A stretch of DNA of 64,000 nucleotides from Pseudomonas viridiflava (GCF_900602065.1 NZ_UWFN01000310.1:310001-374000), one strand, 5' to 3'. Counted from the stretch's first letter, positions 17,838 through 26,819 are shown. Program-made: numbers and translations. Notes: generated by a model from the letters alone, not told the origin.

Positions 17838-17877
17838 GAGCCGCCGCACAGCGGCTCGTCCTAAAAGGACCGGCATG
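17838..17877 (+). promoter_or_regulatory. Tandem hairpins and upstream start codon in the brnQ leader
   Basis: GAGCCGC/GCGGCTC (17838-17857, 7 bp, loop 6) is followed at once by GTCCT/AGGAC (17858-17870, loop AAA). The second stem contains the Shine-Dalgarno AAAAGGA for an ATG at 17875 whose frame runs out of phase into brnQ, to 18288. brnQ itself, at 17939, has no clear Shine-Dalgarno. The pattern suggests regulated or reinitiating translation; the trigger is unknown. Comparison with the livK RNA of Pseudomonadales would be informative. Confidence 0.45.
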
Positions 17878-17938
17878 AATTTCCCCCACTCAACGGGAAG
17901 TCGCCCTCCAATTCCGATTCTGAAGTGTGGTTTTCTCA

Positions 17939-19252
17939 ATGAAAGTGTTGAAAGGTCAGGACATCCTGGCACTGGGTTTCATGACGTTCGCCCTGTTCGT
18001 AGGGGCTGGCAATATCATCTTCCCGCCAATCGTAGGCCTGCAGGCCGGACCGCACGTGTGGATGGCTGCTTTGGGCTTTCTGGTCACCGCCGTAGGCCTC
18101 CCGGTCGTGACCGTCATTGCCCTGGCCAGGGTTGGTGGCGCAATGGATGCGCTCAGCAGCCCCATCGGCAAAATCGCGGGCAGTATCCTCGCGGCAGTGT
18201 GTTATCTGGCAGTAGGCCCGTTGTTCGCCACGCCACGTACCGCAACAGTGTCCTTCGAAGTCGGCCTCGCGCCGCTGACGGGGGATAGCCCGACAGCGCT
18301 GTTTCTCTACAGCCTGGTGTATTTCCTGATCGTGCTGTGGGTGTCGTTCTATCCAGGCCGTCTGCTGGACACGGTAGGGCGCTTCCTTGCGCCGCTGAAA
18401 ATAATCGCGCTGGCGGTGCTCGGGATTGCAGCTTTCGCACTGCCCGCAGGAGACATCGGTGTCGCTGAGCCCGCTTATGTCGCAGCGCCGTTTTCTCAAG
18501 GCTTTATCAATGGCTACCTGACCATGGATACCCTGGGCGCGCTGGTGTTCGGCATTGTCATCGTCAACGCCATTCGCTCAAGAGGCGTAGAGTCGCCGCG
18601 TCTGATTACCCGTTACGCGATCATTGCCGGTTTGATTGCCGGGGTAGGGCTGGCACTGGTTTACATCAGTCTGTTCCGTCTGGGCTCCGGCAGTCACGCC
18701 GTCGCAGCAGGGGCGAGTAACGGCGCGGCGGTGTTGCATGCCTACGTGCAACATACTTTCGGTTCGCTGGGGAGCGGCTTCCTTGCGGTGCTGATCTCGC
18801 TGGCCTGTCTGGTCACCGCCGTGGGCCTGACATGCGCCTGTGCCGAGTATTTCGCCAAGGTACTGCCATTGTCATACAAAACCCTGGTGATAATTCTGGC
18901 GGCATTCTCGTTGCTGGTTTCCAATCTGGGTCTGACCAAACTGATTCTGTTCTCGATCCCGGTGCTGACGGCGATCTATCCGCCTTGCATCGTTCTGGTC
19001 GCGCTGAGTTTCTGCAAAAACTTCTGGTATTCCCAGGGCCGTATCGTCGCGCCGGTGATGCTGGTAGCGTTTGTGTTCGGTCTGATCGATGCGATCAAAG
19101 GCGCCGGTTTTACAGATTACCTGCCTCATGCCTTGAGCAACTTGCCACTTAGCGATCAGGGGTTGGCCTGGCTGATCCCGGCCGTCATTGTTCTGTGCGT
19201 GGCATTTGTCTGCGACCGGGTTATCGGCAAGCGTAACGAGGCGCTGGCCTGA
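17939..19252 (+). CDS. brnQ: Branched-chain amino acid:cation symporter (BrnQ/BraB family)
   Basis: 437 residues, about 12 membrane helices. Imports Leu, Ile and Val with Na+ (or H+). The opening KGQDILALGFMTFALFVGAG and NIIFPPIVGLQAG are the signature of the LIV-II carrier family. Length equals that of P. aeruginosa BraB, which also lies next to sucD. ATG 17939 is chosen; GTG 17927 in the same frame is possible. A structured leader precedes it and a terminator follows. Confidence 0.95.
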   Translation: MKVLKGQDILALGFMTFALFVGAGNIIFPPIVGLQAGPHVWMAALGFLVTAVGLPVVTVIALARVGGAMDALSSPIGKIAGSILAAVCYLAVGPLFATPRTATVSFEVGLAPLTGDSPTALFLYSLVYFLIVLWVSFYPGRLLDTVGRFLAPLKIIALAVLGIAAFALPAGDIGVAEPAYVAAPFSQGFINGYLTMDTLGALVFGIVIVNAIRSRGVESPRLITRYAIIAGLIAGVGLALVYISLFRLGSGSHAVAAGASNGAAVLHAYVQHTFGSLGSGFLAVLISLACLVTAVGLTCACAEYFAKVLPLSYKTLVIILAAFSLLVSNLGLTKLILFSIPVLTAIYPPCIVLVALSFCKNFWYSQGRIVAPVMLVAFVFGLIDAIKGAGFTDYLPHALSNLPLSDQGLAWLIPAVIVLCVAFVCDRVIGKRNEALA

Positions 19253-19317
19253 TGTTTAATGGCGTGTGATAAACGTTCAGAAAAATATCGACAGGCGAGT
19301 GTATTAAACTCGCAACT

Positions 19318-19346
19318 AATAAAGCCCGCTTATAGCGGGCTTTATT
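19318..19346. terminator. Bidirectional terminator between brnQ and the convergent lipoprotein gene
   Basis: AATAAAGCCCGCT and AGCGGGCTTTATT form a perfect 13-bp stem with a 3-base loop, usable from both strands. Confidence 0.85.
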
Positions 19347-19374
19347 ATCTGAAAAGTCGGGGAAACTTTTCGGC

Positions 19375-19632
19375 TTACTTGGTAGTCGCTGGATCTTGAG
19401 TCGTCTTGCCAGCTTCCTGGGCGCGCTGTGCGTCCGCTTCGGCATTCTTCTGAGCGGCTTCCTGACTTTCTTTGGCCGCGTCGTTCACTTTGTCCTGAGC
19501 CTTTTGCATGGACTCTTGAGATTCTTGAGCGGCTTTGTTCGCATCTTGTTGAGTGTTCTCGGATTTCTTGTCGCACGCGGCAAGGCCCAAGGTGGCAGAG
19601 AGCATCAAGGCATAAGCTAAAGTATTGCGCAT
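19375..19632 (-). CDS. Small predicted lipoprotein with coiled-coil character
   Basis: 85 residues. The signal peptide ends LGLAAC with the lipidated cysteine at residue 20. The rest is almost wholly charged/alanine/glutamine helix with 11-residue periodicity (KAAQESQESMQKAQDKVNDA), resembling LEA-like or coiled-coil cell-envelope lipoproteins. A good Shine-Dalgarno (AAGGAGAAAC) precedes the ATG. No function can be assigned. Confidence 0.8.
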   Translation of the reverse strand: MRNTLAYALMLSATLGLAACDKKSENTQQDANKAAQESQESMQKAQDKVNDAAKESQEAAQKNAEADAQRAQEAGKTTQDPATTK

Positions 19633-19799
19633 GGGGTGTTTCTCCTTATTGAATATCTACGAGCCTAAGAGCCCTGCGCATTAAGTTAAGTTCCAACTCT
19701 TTCACGGCCTCATTGAATTTGTATGTCGCCCCCGTAATCCGGCCAGCTATGCTGGATCACAGCAACTTTCGAACAAAACATAAAAAAGTCGTGAGCCCT

Positions 19800-20264
19800 A
19801 TGAGCGAAACCCTTGTTTTTGAGCGTGCCAAACGCTTTCTCTCGGCCTTGCCCCATTGTCAGGTGCTTGGGTTGCAGGTGGTCAGCGCCGACGCAAATGG
19901 CATGACGCTGGTGCTGCCTTATTCCGAGAAAATCATTGGCAATCCACAAACCGGCGTCATTCATGGTGGTGCACTGACTTCGCTGATGGACAGTGCTTGT
20001 GGTATCTCGATTCTCTGTGTTTTGCCGGAGTTCGAGGTTTGCCCGACGCTTGACTTGCGCATCGACTACATGAGCGCCGCAACGCCTCATCAGGACGTAT
20101 TCGGCTTTGCGCAGTGCTATCGGGTCACGCCTGAGGTGCTCTTTATCCGCGGTTATGCATGGCAGGATGATCCGCAGCAGCCGATTGCTCATGTGGTCGG
20201 TACGTTCATGCGGTTGGGCAGGGCGGTCATCGGAACTCGAACGTTTGCGGGGAGCGACCAATGA
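19800..20264 (+). CDS. PaaI-family hotdog thioesterase
   Basis: 154 residues from ATG 19800 (MSETLVFERAKRFL). The motif GVIHGGALTSLMDSACG is the catalytic loop and helix of PaaI-type acyl-CoA thioesterases. Substrate unknown. It overlaps the next gene by 4 bases (ATGA), which encodes a second hotdog protein. An in-frame GTG at 19791 is a possible earlier start. Confidence 0.85.
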   Translation: MSETLVFERAKRFLSALPHCQVLGLQVVSADANGMTLVLPYSEKIIGNPQTGVIHGGALTSLMDSACGISILCVLPEFEVCPTLDLRIDYMSAATPHQDVFGFAQCYRVTPEVLFIRGYAWQDDPQQPIAHVVGTFMRLGRAVIGTRTFAGSDQ

Positions 20265-20704
20265 CGATTGATCTTCAGGAGCATTCGCGTCTGGCTCAGG
20301 CATCTGGCGATTTTACGCTGTTGCTGAGCAGCATCCCTTATGCGCAACTTATCGGTGTCGGTTGCTCACGTCAGGGCGATGATTTGATTTTTCATCTGCC
20401 TGCGGTTCAAGGCAATGTGGGTAATCCATTGCTTCCTGCCCTGCATGGCGGCGTTATTGCCGGCTTCATGGAATTAGCGGCCTCAGTGCATCTTCTGATT
20501 GCCATGGACGCCACACAGATGCCGAAAATGATCGATTTTTCGGTCGATTATCTGCGCGCCGGTCTTTATCGCGATACGTATGCCCAATGCCAGGTCTGGC
20601 GTCAGGGGCGACGGGTGGCCAATGTTGCGATCACCGCGTGGCAGGCCACAGCGGAAGAGCCGATCGCTACCGCCCGAGCGCATTTCAAAATTGAAGAGTT
20701 GTAG
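20261..20704 (+). CDS. Second PaaI-family hotdog thioesterase
   Basis: 147 residues. The motif NPLLPALHGGVIAGFMELA aligns with that of its upstream neighbour, though the nucleophilic residue position has E in place of D (MELA against MDSA). Translational coupling and similar size suggest a heteromeric pair or a division of substrates between the two. Followed by the heat-shock promoter of htpG. Confidence 0.85.
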   Translation: MTIDLQEHSRLAQASGDFTLLLSSIPYAQLIGVGCSRQGDDLIFHLPAVQGNVGNPLLPALHGGVIAGFMELAASVHLLIAMDATQMPKMIDFSVDYLRAGLYRDTYAQCQVWRQGRRVANVAITAWQATAEEPIATARAHFKIEEL

Positions 20705-20721
20705 ATCGAATCAGGCAAGCC

Positions 20722-20747
20722 CTTGAAATCCGAGACCCAGCCCCCAC
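20722..20747 (+). promoter_or_regulatory. Sigma32-type promoter of htpG
   Basis: CTTGAA (20722-20727) and CCCCAC (20742-20747) with a 14-base spacer match the RpoH consensus (CTTGAA, 11-16 bases, CCCCAT). It lies about 80 bases before the htpG start. Confidence 0.7.
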
Positions 20748-20826
20748 TTTGATGACAACCCGCCGCCAGACACAGGTTTCGGCTTGTGGCTGGGGGCTTA
20801 TGCCATCTGATTGGAGTTTGATGACC

Positions 20827-22731
20827 ATGAGTGTGGAAACTCAAAAGGAAACCCTGGGCTTCCAGACCGAGGTAAAGCAGCTGCTGCACCTCATGATCCA
20901 CTCGCTGTATTCCAACAAGGAAATCTTCCTTCGCGAGTTGATCTCTAACGCCTCTGACGCCGTGGATAAACTGCGCTTCGAAGCACTGTCCAAACCGGAC
21001 TTGCTTGAAGGCGGCGCCGAGCTGAAGATTCGCGTGAGCTTCGACAAGGAAGCGAAAACCGTCACGCTGGAAGACAACGGCATCGGTATGAACCGGGACG
21101 ATGTGATCACCCACCTGGGGACCATCGCCAAGTCCGGCACAGCTGATTTCATGAAGAACCTGTCGGGCGATCAGAAAAAAGATTCGCACCTGATCGGCCA
21201 ATTCGGTGTTGGCTTCTATTCGGCCTTCATCGTTGCCGATCAGGTTGAAGTATTCAGCCGTCGCGCAGGCACAGCTGCCAGCGAAGGCGTGCATTGGTCT
21301 TCCAAAGGCGAGGGCGAATTCGAAGTCGCCACTGTCGAGAAGGCCGAGCGCGGTACCCGCATCGTCCTGCACCTGAAAAGTGGTGAAGATGAGTTCGCTG
21401 ACGGTTACCGTCTGCGCAATATCATCAAGAAATACTCCGATCACATCGCTTTGCCGATCGAGCTGCCAAAAGAATCGGCCGCTGCCGAAGGCGAAGAGGT
21501 TCCGGCTGTTGAATGGGAAACCGTCAACCGCGCCAGTGCCCTCTGGACCCGTCCTCGCACTGAAGTGAAGGACGAGGAATACCAGGAGTTCTACAAGCAC
21601 GTCGCCCACGATTTCGAAAACCCGCTGAGCTGGAGCCATAACAAGGTTGAAGGCAAGCTGGAGTACACCTCGCTGTTGTACGTGCCTGCCCGCGCTCCGT
21701 TCGATCTGTATCAGCGTGAAGCCCCTCGTGGCCTGAAGCTATACGTGCAGCGTGTATTCGTCATGGACCAGGCCGAGTCGTTCCTGCCGCTGTACATGCG
21801 CTTCGTCAAAGGCGTGGTCGATTCCAATGACCTGTCCCTGAACGTTTCGCGTGAGATTCTGCAGAAAGACCCGATCATCGATTCGATGAAGTCGGCCCTG
21901 ACCAAGCGTGTCCTCGACATGCTGGAAAAACTGGCGAAAAACGAGCCTGAGCAATACAAAGGCTTCTGGAAAAACTTCGGTCAGGTCATGAAAGAAGGCC
22001 CGGCAGAAGACTTCGCCAATAAAGAGAAAATCGCCGGTCTGTTGCGTTTCGCTTCGACTCATGAGGAAGGCGGCGAGCAAATCGTTGCTCTGGCTGAATA
22101 CCTGGCTCGCGCCAAGGAAGGTCAGGACAAGATTTACTACCTCACCGGTGAAACCTACGCGCAGGTCAAGAACAGCCCGCACCTTGAAGTCTTCCGCAAG
22201 AAAGGCATCGAAGTGCTGCTGCTGACCGACCGTATCGACGAGTGGCTGATGAGCTACCTCAGCGATTTCGATGGCAAGGGTTTTGTCGATGTGGCGCGTG
22301 GTGATCTGGATCTGGGCAAGCTTGATTCTGAAGAGGATAAGAAGGCTCAGGAAGAAATCGCCAAGGACAAAGAAGGTCTCATCGAGCGTCTGAAAACGGC
22401 TTTGGGTGATTCCGTCAGTGAAGTGCGGGTTTCTCACCGTCTGACTGATTCCCCGGCGATCCTTGCTATCGGCGAGGCTGACCTGGGCCTGCAGATGCGG
22501 CAGATTCTTGAAGCCAGCGGCCAGAAGGTTCCGGACTCCAAGCCGATCTTCGAATTCAACCCGGCGCACCCGCTGATCGGCAAGCTGGACGCCGAGCAAA
22601 GCGAAGAGCGGTTTGGCGACCTGTCGCACATCCTGTTCGATCAGGCTGCGCTGGCAGCAGGTGACAGCTTGAAGGATCCGGCGGCTTACGTGCGCCGTCT
22701 GAACAAGTTATTGGTCGAGTTGTCGGTTTAA
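20827..22731 (+). CDS. htpG: Molecular chaperone HtpG (Hsp90 family)
   Basis: 634 residues. ATP-dependent cytosolic chaperone. The GHKL ATPase motifs are intact: ELISNASDAVDKLRFEA, DNGIGMNRDD and GQFGVGFYSAFIVAD. The middle and C-terminal dimerisation domains follow to the expected length. ATG 20827 gives MSVETQKETLGFQTEV; ATG 20821 (MTMSVE…) is equally possible and sits closer to the GGAG. Ends in a strong terminator. Confidence 0.98.
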   Translation: MSVETQKETLGFQTEVKQLLHLMIHSLYSNKEIFLRELISNASDAVDKLRFEALSKPDLLEGGAELKIRVSFDKEAKTVTLEDNGIGMNRDDVITHLGTIAKSGTADFMKNLSGDQKKDSHLIGQFGVGFYSAFIVADQVEVFSRRAGTAASEGVHWSSKGEGEFEVATVEKAERGTRIVLHLKSGEDEFADGYRLRNIIKKYSDHIALPIELPKESAAAEGEEVPAVEWETVNRASALWTRPRTEVKDEEYQEFYKHVAHDFENPLSWSHNKVEGKLEYTSLLYVPARAPFDLYQREAPRGLKLYVQRVFVMDQAESFLPLYMRFVKGVVDSNDLSLNVSREILQKDPIIDSMKSALTKRVLDMLEKLAKNEPEQYKGFWKNFGQVMKEGPAEDFANKEKIAGLLRFASTHEEGGEQIVALAEYLARAKEGQDKIYYLTGETYAQVKNSPHLEVFRKKGIEVLLLTDRIDEWLMSYLSDFDGKGFVDVARGDLDLGKLDSEEDKKAQEEIAKDKEGLIERLKTALGDSVSEVRVSHRLTDSPAILAIGEADLGLQMRQILEASGQKVPDSKPIFEFNPAHPLIGKLDAEQSEERFGDLSHILFDQAALAAGDSLKDPAAYVRRLNKLLVELSV

Positions 22732-22744
22732 TATTCCGAGTCAA

Positions 22745-22770
22745 AGAAAACCCGCTTCGGCGGGTTTTCT
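22745..22770 (+). terminator. htpG terminator
   Basis: AGAAAACCCGC and GCGGGTTTTCT, an 11-bp stem with a TTCG loop. Confidence 0.88.
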
Positions 22771-22815
22771 GATTGTGCTCTACCCATTTGTCTTTCATTA
22801 CTTGAGGAGTCAACG

Positions 22816-23547
22816 ATGAGCAGCAACGTTACTGTGCGTTCAGTGGTGTACCAGATTGACGGCCAGCCTTACGAGAGCCGTCTGGTTTTTGACTCGGGTG
22901 ACGCGTCTTCACGTCCTGGTCTGTTGATGGCCCCAAACTGGATGGGTGTCACCGAAGGCGCCGAGAAAATCGCACAGGCGGTGGCAGAGCAGGGCTATGT
23001 CGTGTTTCTTGCTGACCTCTATGGCCAGAGCACTCGCCCGCAGAATAACGATCAGGCTGGTGCTGCGATGATGCCGCTCAAGGACGATCGCGGGTTGTTG
23101 CGCAAGCGTATGCAGGCTGCTCTGGATCAATTGCTCGCCCAGACTGACGCACCGGTTGATGCCGACAAAGTCGCCACTTTCGGTTTCTGCTTCGGCGGTT
23201 GCTGTTCTCTGGAGTTGGCACGCACCGGCGCGAACCTGAAAGCTGCCGTATCGTTCCACGGCACGCTGGATACGCCAAACCCGACTGATGCGAAAAACAT
23301 CAAGGGTTCAGTGCTAGTGCTGCACGGTGCTTCGGACCCGTTGGTACCCAAAGAACAATTGCCGGCTTTTGAAGCCGAAATGAATGCGGCAGGCGTTGAC
23401 TGGCAGTTGCTGAGCTATGGCGGTGCAGTGCACTCGTTCACCGATCCGCACGCGCAGACCCCGGGCATGATGCAGTACGATGAAAAGACCGCGAAACGCG
23501 CGTTTGCGTCGATGCACAACCTGCTGGATGAAGTGTTCAAGGGCTGA
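22816..23547 (+). CDS. Dienelactone hydrolase family protein
   Basis: 243 residues, alpha/beta hydrolase. The nucleophile is the cysteine of FGFCFGGCCSLEL, as in dienelactone hydrolases, with the acid in GASDPLVP and the histidine in YGGAVHSFTDP. The true substrate is not known; most chromosomal homologues outside catechol loci are general carboxymethylene-lactone or ester hydrolases. Strong Shine-Dalgarno GAGGAG upstream. The same gene follows htpG in other pseudomonads. Confidence 0.88.
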   Translation: MSSNVTVRSVVYQIDGQPYESRLVFDSGDASSRPGLLMAPNWMGVTEGAEKIAQAVAEQGYVVFLADLYGQSTRPQNNDQAGAAMMPLKDDRGLLRKRMQAALDQLLAQTDAPVDADKVATFGFCFGGCCSLELARTGANLKAAVSFHGTLDTPNPTDAKNIKGSVLVLHGASDPLVPKEQLPAFEAEMNAAGVDWQLLSYGGAVHSFTDPHAQTPGMMQYDEKTAKRAFASMHNLLDEVFKG

Positions 23548-23574
23548 CACAGTCTTGCGGACTTCATTGATCCG

Positions 23575-23663
23575 TGTGGGAGCCGAGCTTGCTCGCGATG
23601 AACGATGACGCGGTATGCCTGAAACTGCGCGTCGACTGCATCGCGGGCAAGCGCGCTCCTACA
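23575..23663. repeat. REP-type inverted repeat
   Basis: TGTGGGAGCCGAGCTTGCTC near 23575 pairs imperfectly with CGCGGGCAAGCGCGCTCCTA ending at 23663, in the gap between two convergent genes. Confidence 0.8.
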
Positions 23664-23665
23664 GA

Positions 23666-24526
23666 TCACTTAGCCTGCGGCAGTTCGATCCTGCCAATCT
23701 CCCCGGGCACTGTCGGCCAATCCCCGGCTGCCCAGCGGGTCCGGGCCTGTTCGATCAGCGCCGGATCACTGGCGACGAAATTCCAGTTCATGCGCCTAGG
23801 GCCATCCAGCGGTGCGCCGCCAATCAGCACCGCGTGGCATTCGCTCTCTGCACACAAAGCCACTTCTTTCCCGGGCTCAAGTACGACCAGCGTTCTGGGT
23901 TCCACCGCTTCGCCGTCCACCGAAGCTTCGCCTTCGAGCACATACAGCGCCCGCTCTTCATGTTCGGTCGGGATCAACAGTGTGGTTGCGGTTTGCAGGT
24001 GCAATTCGGCGTAAACCGTCGGCGACAGGACTGGCACCGGAGACGTCAGGCAGAAACCGCTCCCCGCAATCATGCGAATCTGAATGCCGAGGTTGTCACT
24101 CAGTGGCAGGCTGCTGGCCGGGTGGTGGCTGTAATGGCCTTGGCCAGGTTCGTGGCTCTTTGGCGATGCGAGCCATACCTGCAGGCCGTGCATGCGCGAG
24201 CCGCTGGCCAACAACTCCGCCGGCGTGCGTTCAATGTGGGCAATGGCTGCGCCTGAGGTCATCCAGCTGACCTCGCCTGGCGCAACCTGCTGATGACTGC
24301 CCAAGCTGTCTTTATGCAGCAGATGGCCTTCGAACAGGTAGGTCAATGTGGATAGGCCAATGTGCGGGTGTTGGCGAATATCCATACCTTTGCCCGGCGC
24401 ATAGTCGGTTTCGAGCATATGGTCGAAAAATACGAACGGGCCGACATTGCGGCATTTCGCCGAGGGCAGGGGGCGCAGAATGGGCTGGCCTTCTACATCT
24501 TCAGCGCGGGGTTTGATGATAAGCAT
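23666..24526 (-). CDS. Pirin family protein
   Basis: 286 residues, bicupin. The metal-binding residues of pirin are visible in HPHIGLSTLTYLFEG and HIERTPAE. Bacterial pirins include quercetinase-like dioxygenases and redox sensors; the activity here is undetermined. It begins 18 bases after the OsmC-family gene and probably shares its transcript. Confidence 0.88.
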   Translation of the reverse strand: MLIIKPRAEDVEGQPILRPLPSAKCRNVGPFVFFDHMLETDYAPGKGMDIRQHPHIGLSTLTYLFEGHLLHKDSLGSHQQVAPGEVSWMTSGAAIAHIERTPAELLASGSRMHGLQVWLASPKSHEPGQGHYSHHPASSLPLSDNLGIQIRMIAGSGFCLTSPVPVLSPTVYAELHLQTATTLLIPTEHEERALYVLEGEASVDGEAVEPRTLVVLEPGKEVALCAESECHAVLIGGAPLDGPRRMNWNFVASDPALIEQARTRWAAGDWPTVPGEIGRIELPQAK

Positions 24527-24543
24527 CGGCAGTATCCCTGCAG

Positions 24544-24945
24544 TCAGACCAGTTGAGTATGGATACTGATCTCGGCGGTGGTCATCAGCTTGTGCACCGG
24601 GCAGCGGTCGGCGATGCGGTGCAAAACAGTACGCTGCTGGTCGCTGAGAGGGCCCTCCAGGGCGAGTTCTACATTCAGGCCGTACTTACCTTGTCTTTCC
24701 TCGCTGTCGTCATGAGTGACCTTGACGGTGATCCCGGTCAGCGGGATGTCGTGCTGTTTTGCGTACAATTTGACGGTCAGCGTTTTGCACGAGGCCAGCG
24801 CCGCATCGAAATAGTCATGAGGGGAGGGGGCGGAATTTTCGCCGCCCAGATCAACAGGCAGATCGGTGAACAGTTCGTGTTGCTGGTTGATATCGATCTT
24901 GTGGCGGAACCCTTCAGGGGTAATGCTGCTGACGATGACAGGCAT
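24544..24945 (-). CDS. OsmC-family protein
   Basis: 133 residues. Both conserved cysteines of the OsmC/Ohr thiol peroxidase fold are present, in DAALASCKTLTVKLYAK and IADRCPVHKLM. The sequence is nearer the OsmC/YhfA branch than Ohr, so peroxide substrate preference cannot be read. Encoded just upstream of pirin, consistent with a small stress-response unit. Confidence 0.85.
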   Translation of the reverse strand: MPVIVSSITPEGFRHKIDINQQHELFTDLPVDLGGENSAPSPHDYFDAALASCKTLTVKLYAKQHDIPLTGITVKVTHDDSEERQGKYGLNVELALEGPLSDQQRTVLHRIADRCPVHKLMTTAEISIHTQLV

Positions 24946-25018
24946 GGAGACCTCGGGCGGTAGGCAAAAAGAAATATCCTACGCTTGCGCTCTTGCTCAG
25001 CCTAGAAAATCAGTGCTC

Positions 25019-25049
25019 ATAAAAAAAGGCGCCTCGAGAGGCGCCTTTT
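25019..25049 (-). terminator. fabB terminator
   Basis: AAAAGGCGCCTC and GAGGCGCCTTTT form a perfect 12-bp stem; on the minus strand it ends in a T run, 23 bases past the fabB stop. Confidence 0.88.
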
Positions 25050-25071
25050 CAACAGCAGTAGCGGGGCGGAA

Positions 25072-26292
25072 TTACTTGCCCTGCCAGCGCTTCATGACCA
25101 GCGTGGCGTTGGTGCCACCGAAGCCGAAGCTGTTGCTCATGACCTGGTCGATTTTTGCATCTTCCTGGGTCTTGAGCAGGATCGGCATGTCAGCGACAAC
25201 CGGATCCAGTTCGTCGATGTTGGCCGAACCAGCGATGAAGTTGCCTTCCATCATCAGCATGCAGTAGATCGCTTCGTGAACGCCTGCGGCGCCCAGGGAG
25301 TGACCCGACAGGCTCTTGGTGGAGCTGATGGCCGGAGCTTTGCCACCGAAGACTTCGCGAACGCCTTCCATCTCTTTGGCGTCGCCGACCGGAGTCGAGG
25401 TGCCGTGAGTGTTCAGGTAATCGATCGGGCCTTCAACGGTGGACAGGGCCATCTGCATGCAGCGGATGGCGCCTTCGCCGCTCGGAGCAACCATGTCGTA
25501 GCCGTCGGAAGTAGCACCGTAGCCAACGATTTCAGCATAGATCTTGGCGCCGCGTGCCAGAGCGTGTTCCAGCTCTTCAACCACGACCATGCCGCCGCCG
25601 CCAGCGATGACGAAACCATCACGGTCAGCGTCGTAAGCGCGGGAAGCCTGTTCCGGGGTGTCATTACGCTTGCTGGACAGTGCGCCCATGGCGTCGAACA
25701 GGAACGACTGGCTCCAATGCTCTTCTTCACCACCACCGGCAAACACGATGTCCTGCTTGCCCATCTGAATCTGTTCCATGGCGGTACCGATGCAGTGAGC
25801 ACTGGTGGCGCAAGCAGAAGCGATGGAGTAGTTCAGGCCCTTGATCTTGAACGGGGTGGCCAGGCAAGCAGAAACCGTGCTGCTCATGGTCCGCGTAACG
25901 CGGTACGGGCCAACGCGCTTGACGCCTTTTTCACGCAGGATATCCAGCGCTTCCATCTGGTTCAGGGTCGAAGCACCACCGCTACCGGCGATCAGGCCGG
26001 TACGCGGGTTGGAGACTTGCTCCTCGGTGAGGCCCGAATCAGTGATGGCGTCTTTCATGGCCAAGTAGGCATAAGCTGCCGCGTGGCCGACGAAGCGATA
26101 GATCTTGCGATCGATCAGCTCTTCGAGGTTGAGGTCAATGGAGCCGGAAACCTGGCTACGCAGACCCATTTCGGCATATTCCGGATTGAAACGGATGCCA
26201 GGGCGGCTTGCACGCAGGTTGGCGGAGACGGTCTCTTTGTCATTGCCCAGGCACGAAACGATGCCCAGACCAGTGATAACGACGCGGCGCAT
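25072..26292 (-). CDS. fabB: 3-oxoacyl-ACP synthase I
   Basis: 406 residues. Condensing enzyme that elongates the cis-3-decenoyl product of FabA, so it is needed for unsaturated fatty acids. The Cys-His-His triad is visible in SIASACATSAHCIG, NTHGTSTPVGD and KSLSGHSLGAAGVHEA. It starts 11 bases downstream of fabA, forming the fabAB operon typical of gamma-proteobacteria. Confidence 0.98.
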   Translation of the reverse strand: MRRVVITGLGIVSCLGNDKETVSANLRASRPGIRFNPEYAEMGLRSQVSGSIDLNLEELIDRKIYRFVGHAAAYAYLAMKDAITDSGLTEEQVSNPRTGLIAGSGGASTLNQMEALDILREKGVKRVGPYRVTRTMSSTVSACLATPFKIKGLNYSIASACATSAHCIGTAMEQIQMGKQDIVFAGGGEEEHWSQSFLFDAMGALSSKRNDTPEQASRAYDADRDGFVIAGGGGMVVVEELEHALARGAKIYAEIVGYGATSDGYDMVAPSGEGAIRCMQMALSTVEGPIDYLNTHGTSTPVGDAKEMEGVREVFGGKAPAISSTKSLSGHSLGAAGVHEAIYCMLMMEGNFIAGSANIDELDPVVADMPILLKTQEDAKIDQVMSNSFGFGGTNATLVMKRWQGK

Positions 26293-26303
26293 GCGGATAA
26301 CCC

Positions 26304-26819
26304 TTAGAAGTTGTCAGTGGAGGTGAAGACGCCGACCCGAAGGCCTTCGGCGGTGTAGATCTCGCGACCGTCGACAGTAACCGAACCATCGGCGATAGCC
26401 AGGTTCAGCTTGCCTTTCAGGACGCGTTTGATCTGAATGTTATAGGTGACTTTTTTGGCCGTCGGCAAAACCTGACCGAAGAACTTTACTTCGCCCGAAC
26501 CCAGTGCGCGTCCACGGCCTGGCAGACCCTGCCAGCCAAGGAAAAAGCCTACCAGTTGCCACATGGCATCAAGGCCCAGGCAGCCCGGCATCACCGGGTC
26601 ACCTTCGAAGTGGCATGCGAAGAACCACAGGTCCGGATTGATATCCAGCTCAGCGACCAATTCACCTTTGCCGTACTTGCCACCCTCTTCGCTGATATGG
26701 GTGATGCGATCAACCATCAGCATGTTAGGGGCGGGCAGTTGCGCGTTACCTGGGCCGAATAGCTCACCGCGACTGCAGCGCAGCAGGTCTTCCCGGGTAA
26801 AGGCGTTTTGTTTGGTCAT
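26304..26819 (-). CDS. fabA: 3-hydroxydecanoyl-ACP dehydratase/isomerase
   Basis: 171 residues. Introduces the cis double bond at the C10 stage. The catalytic histidine lies in FACHFEGDPVMPGCLGLDAM, together with the downstream aspartate. Length equals the family's 171. First gene of fabAB. A palindrome at 26966-26981, about 150 bases upstream, may be a regulator site. Confidence 0.98.
   Translation of the reverse strand: MTKQNAFTREDLLRCSRGELFGPGNAQLPAPNMLMVDRITHISEEGGKYGKGELVAELDINPDLWFFACHFEGDPVMPGCLGLDAMWQLVGFFLGWQGLPGRGRALGSGEVKFFGQVLPTAKKVTYNIQIKRVLKGKLNLAIADGSVTVDGREIYTAEGLRVGVFTSTDNF

Noticed and set aside
17875..18288. Open frame from the well-placed ATG 17875 into brnQ
   Set aside because: Most of its length is brnQ sequence read out of frame, so it is not listed as a gene; the start site itself is kept as a regulatory observation.
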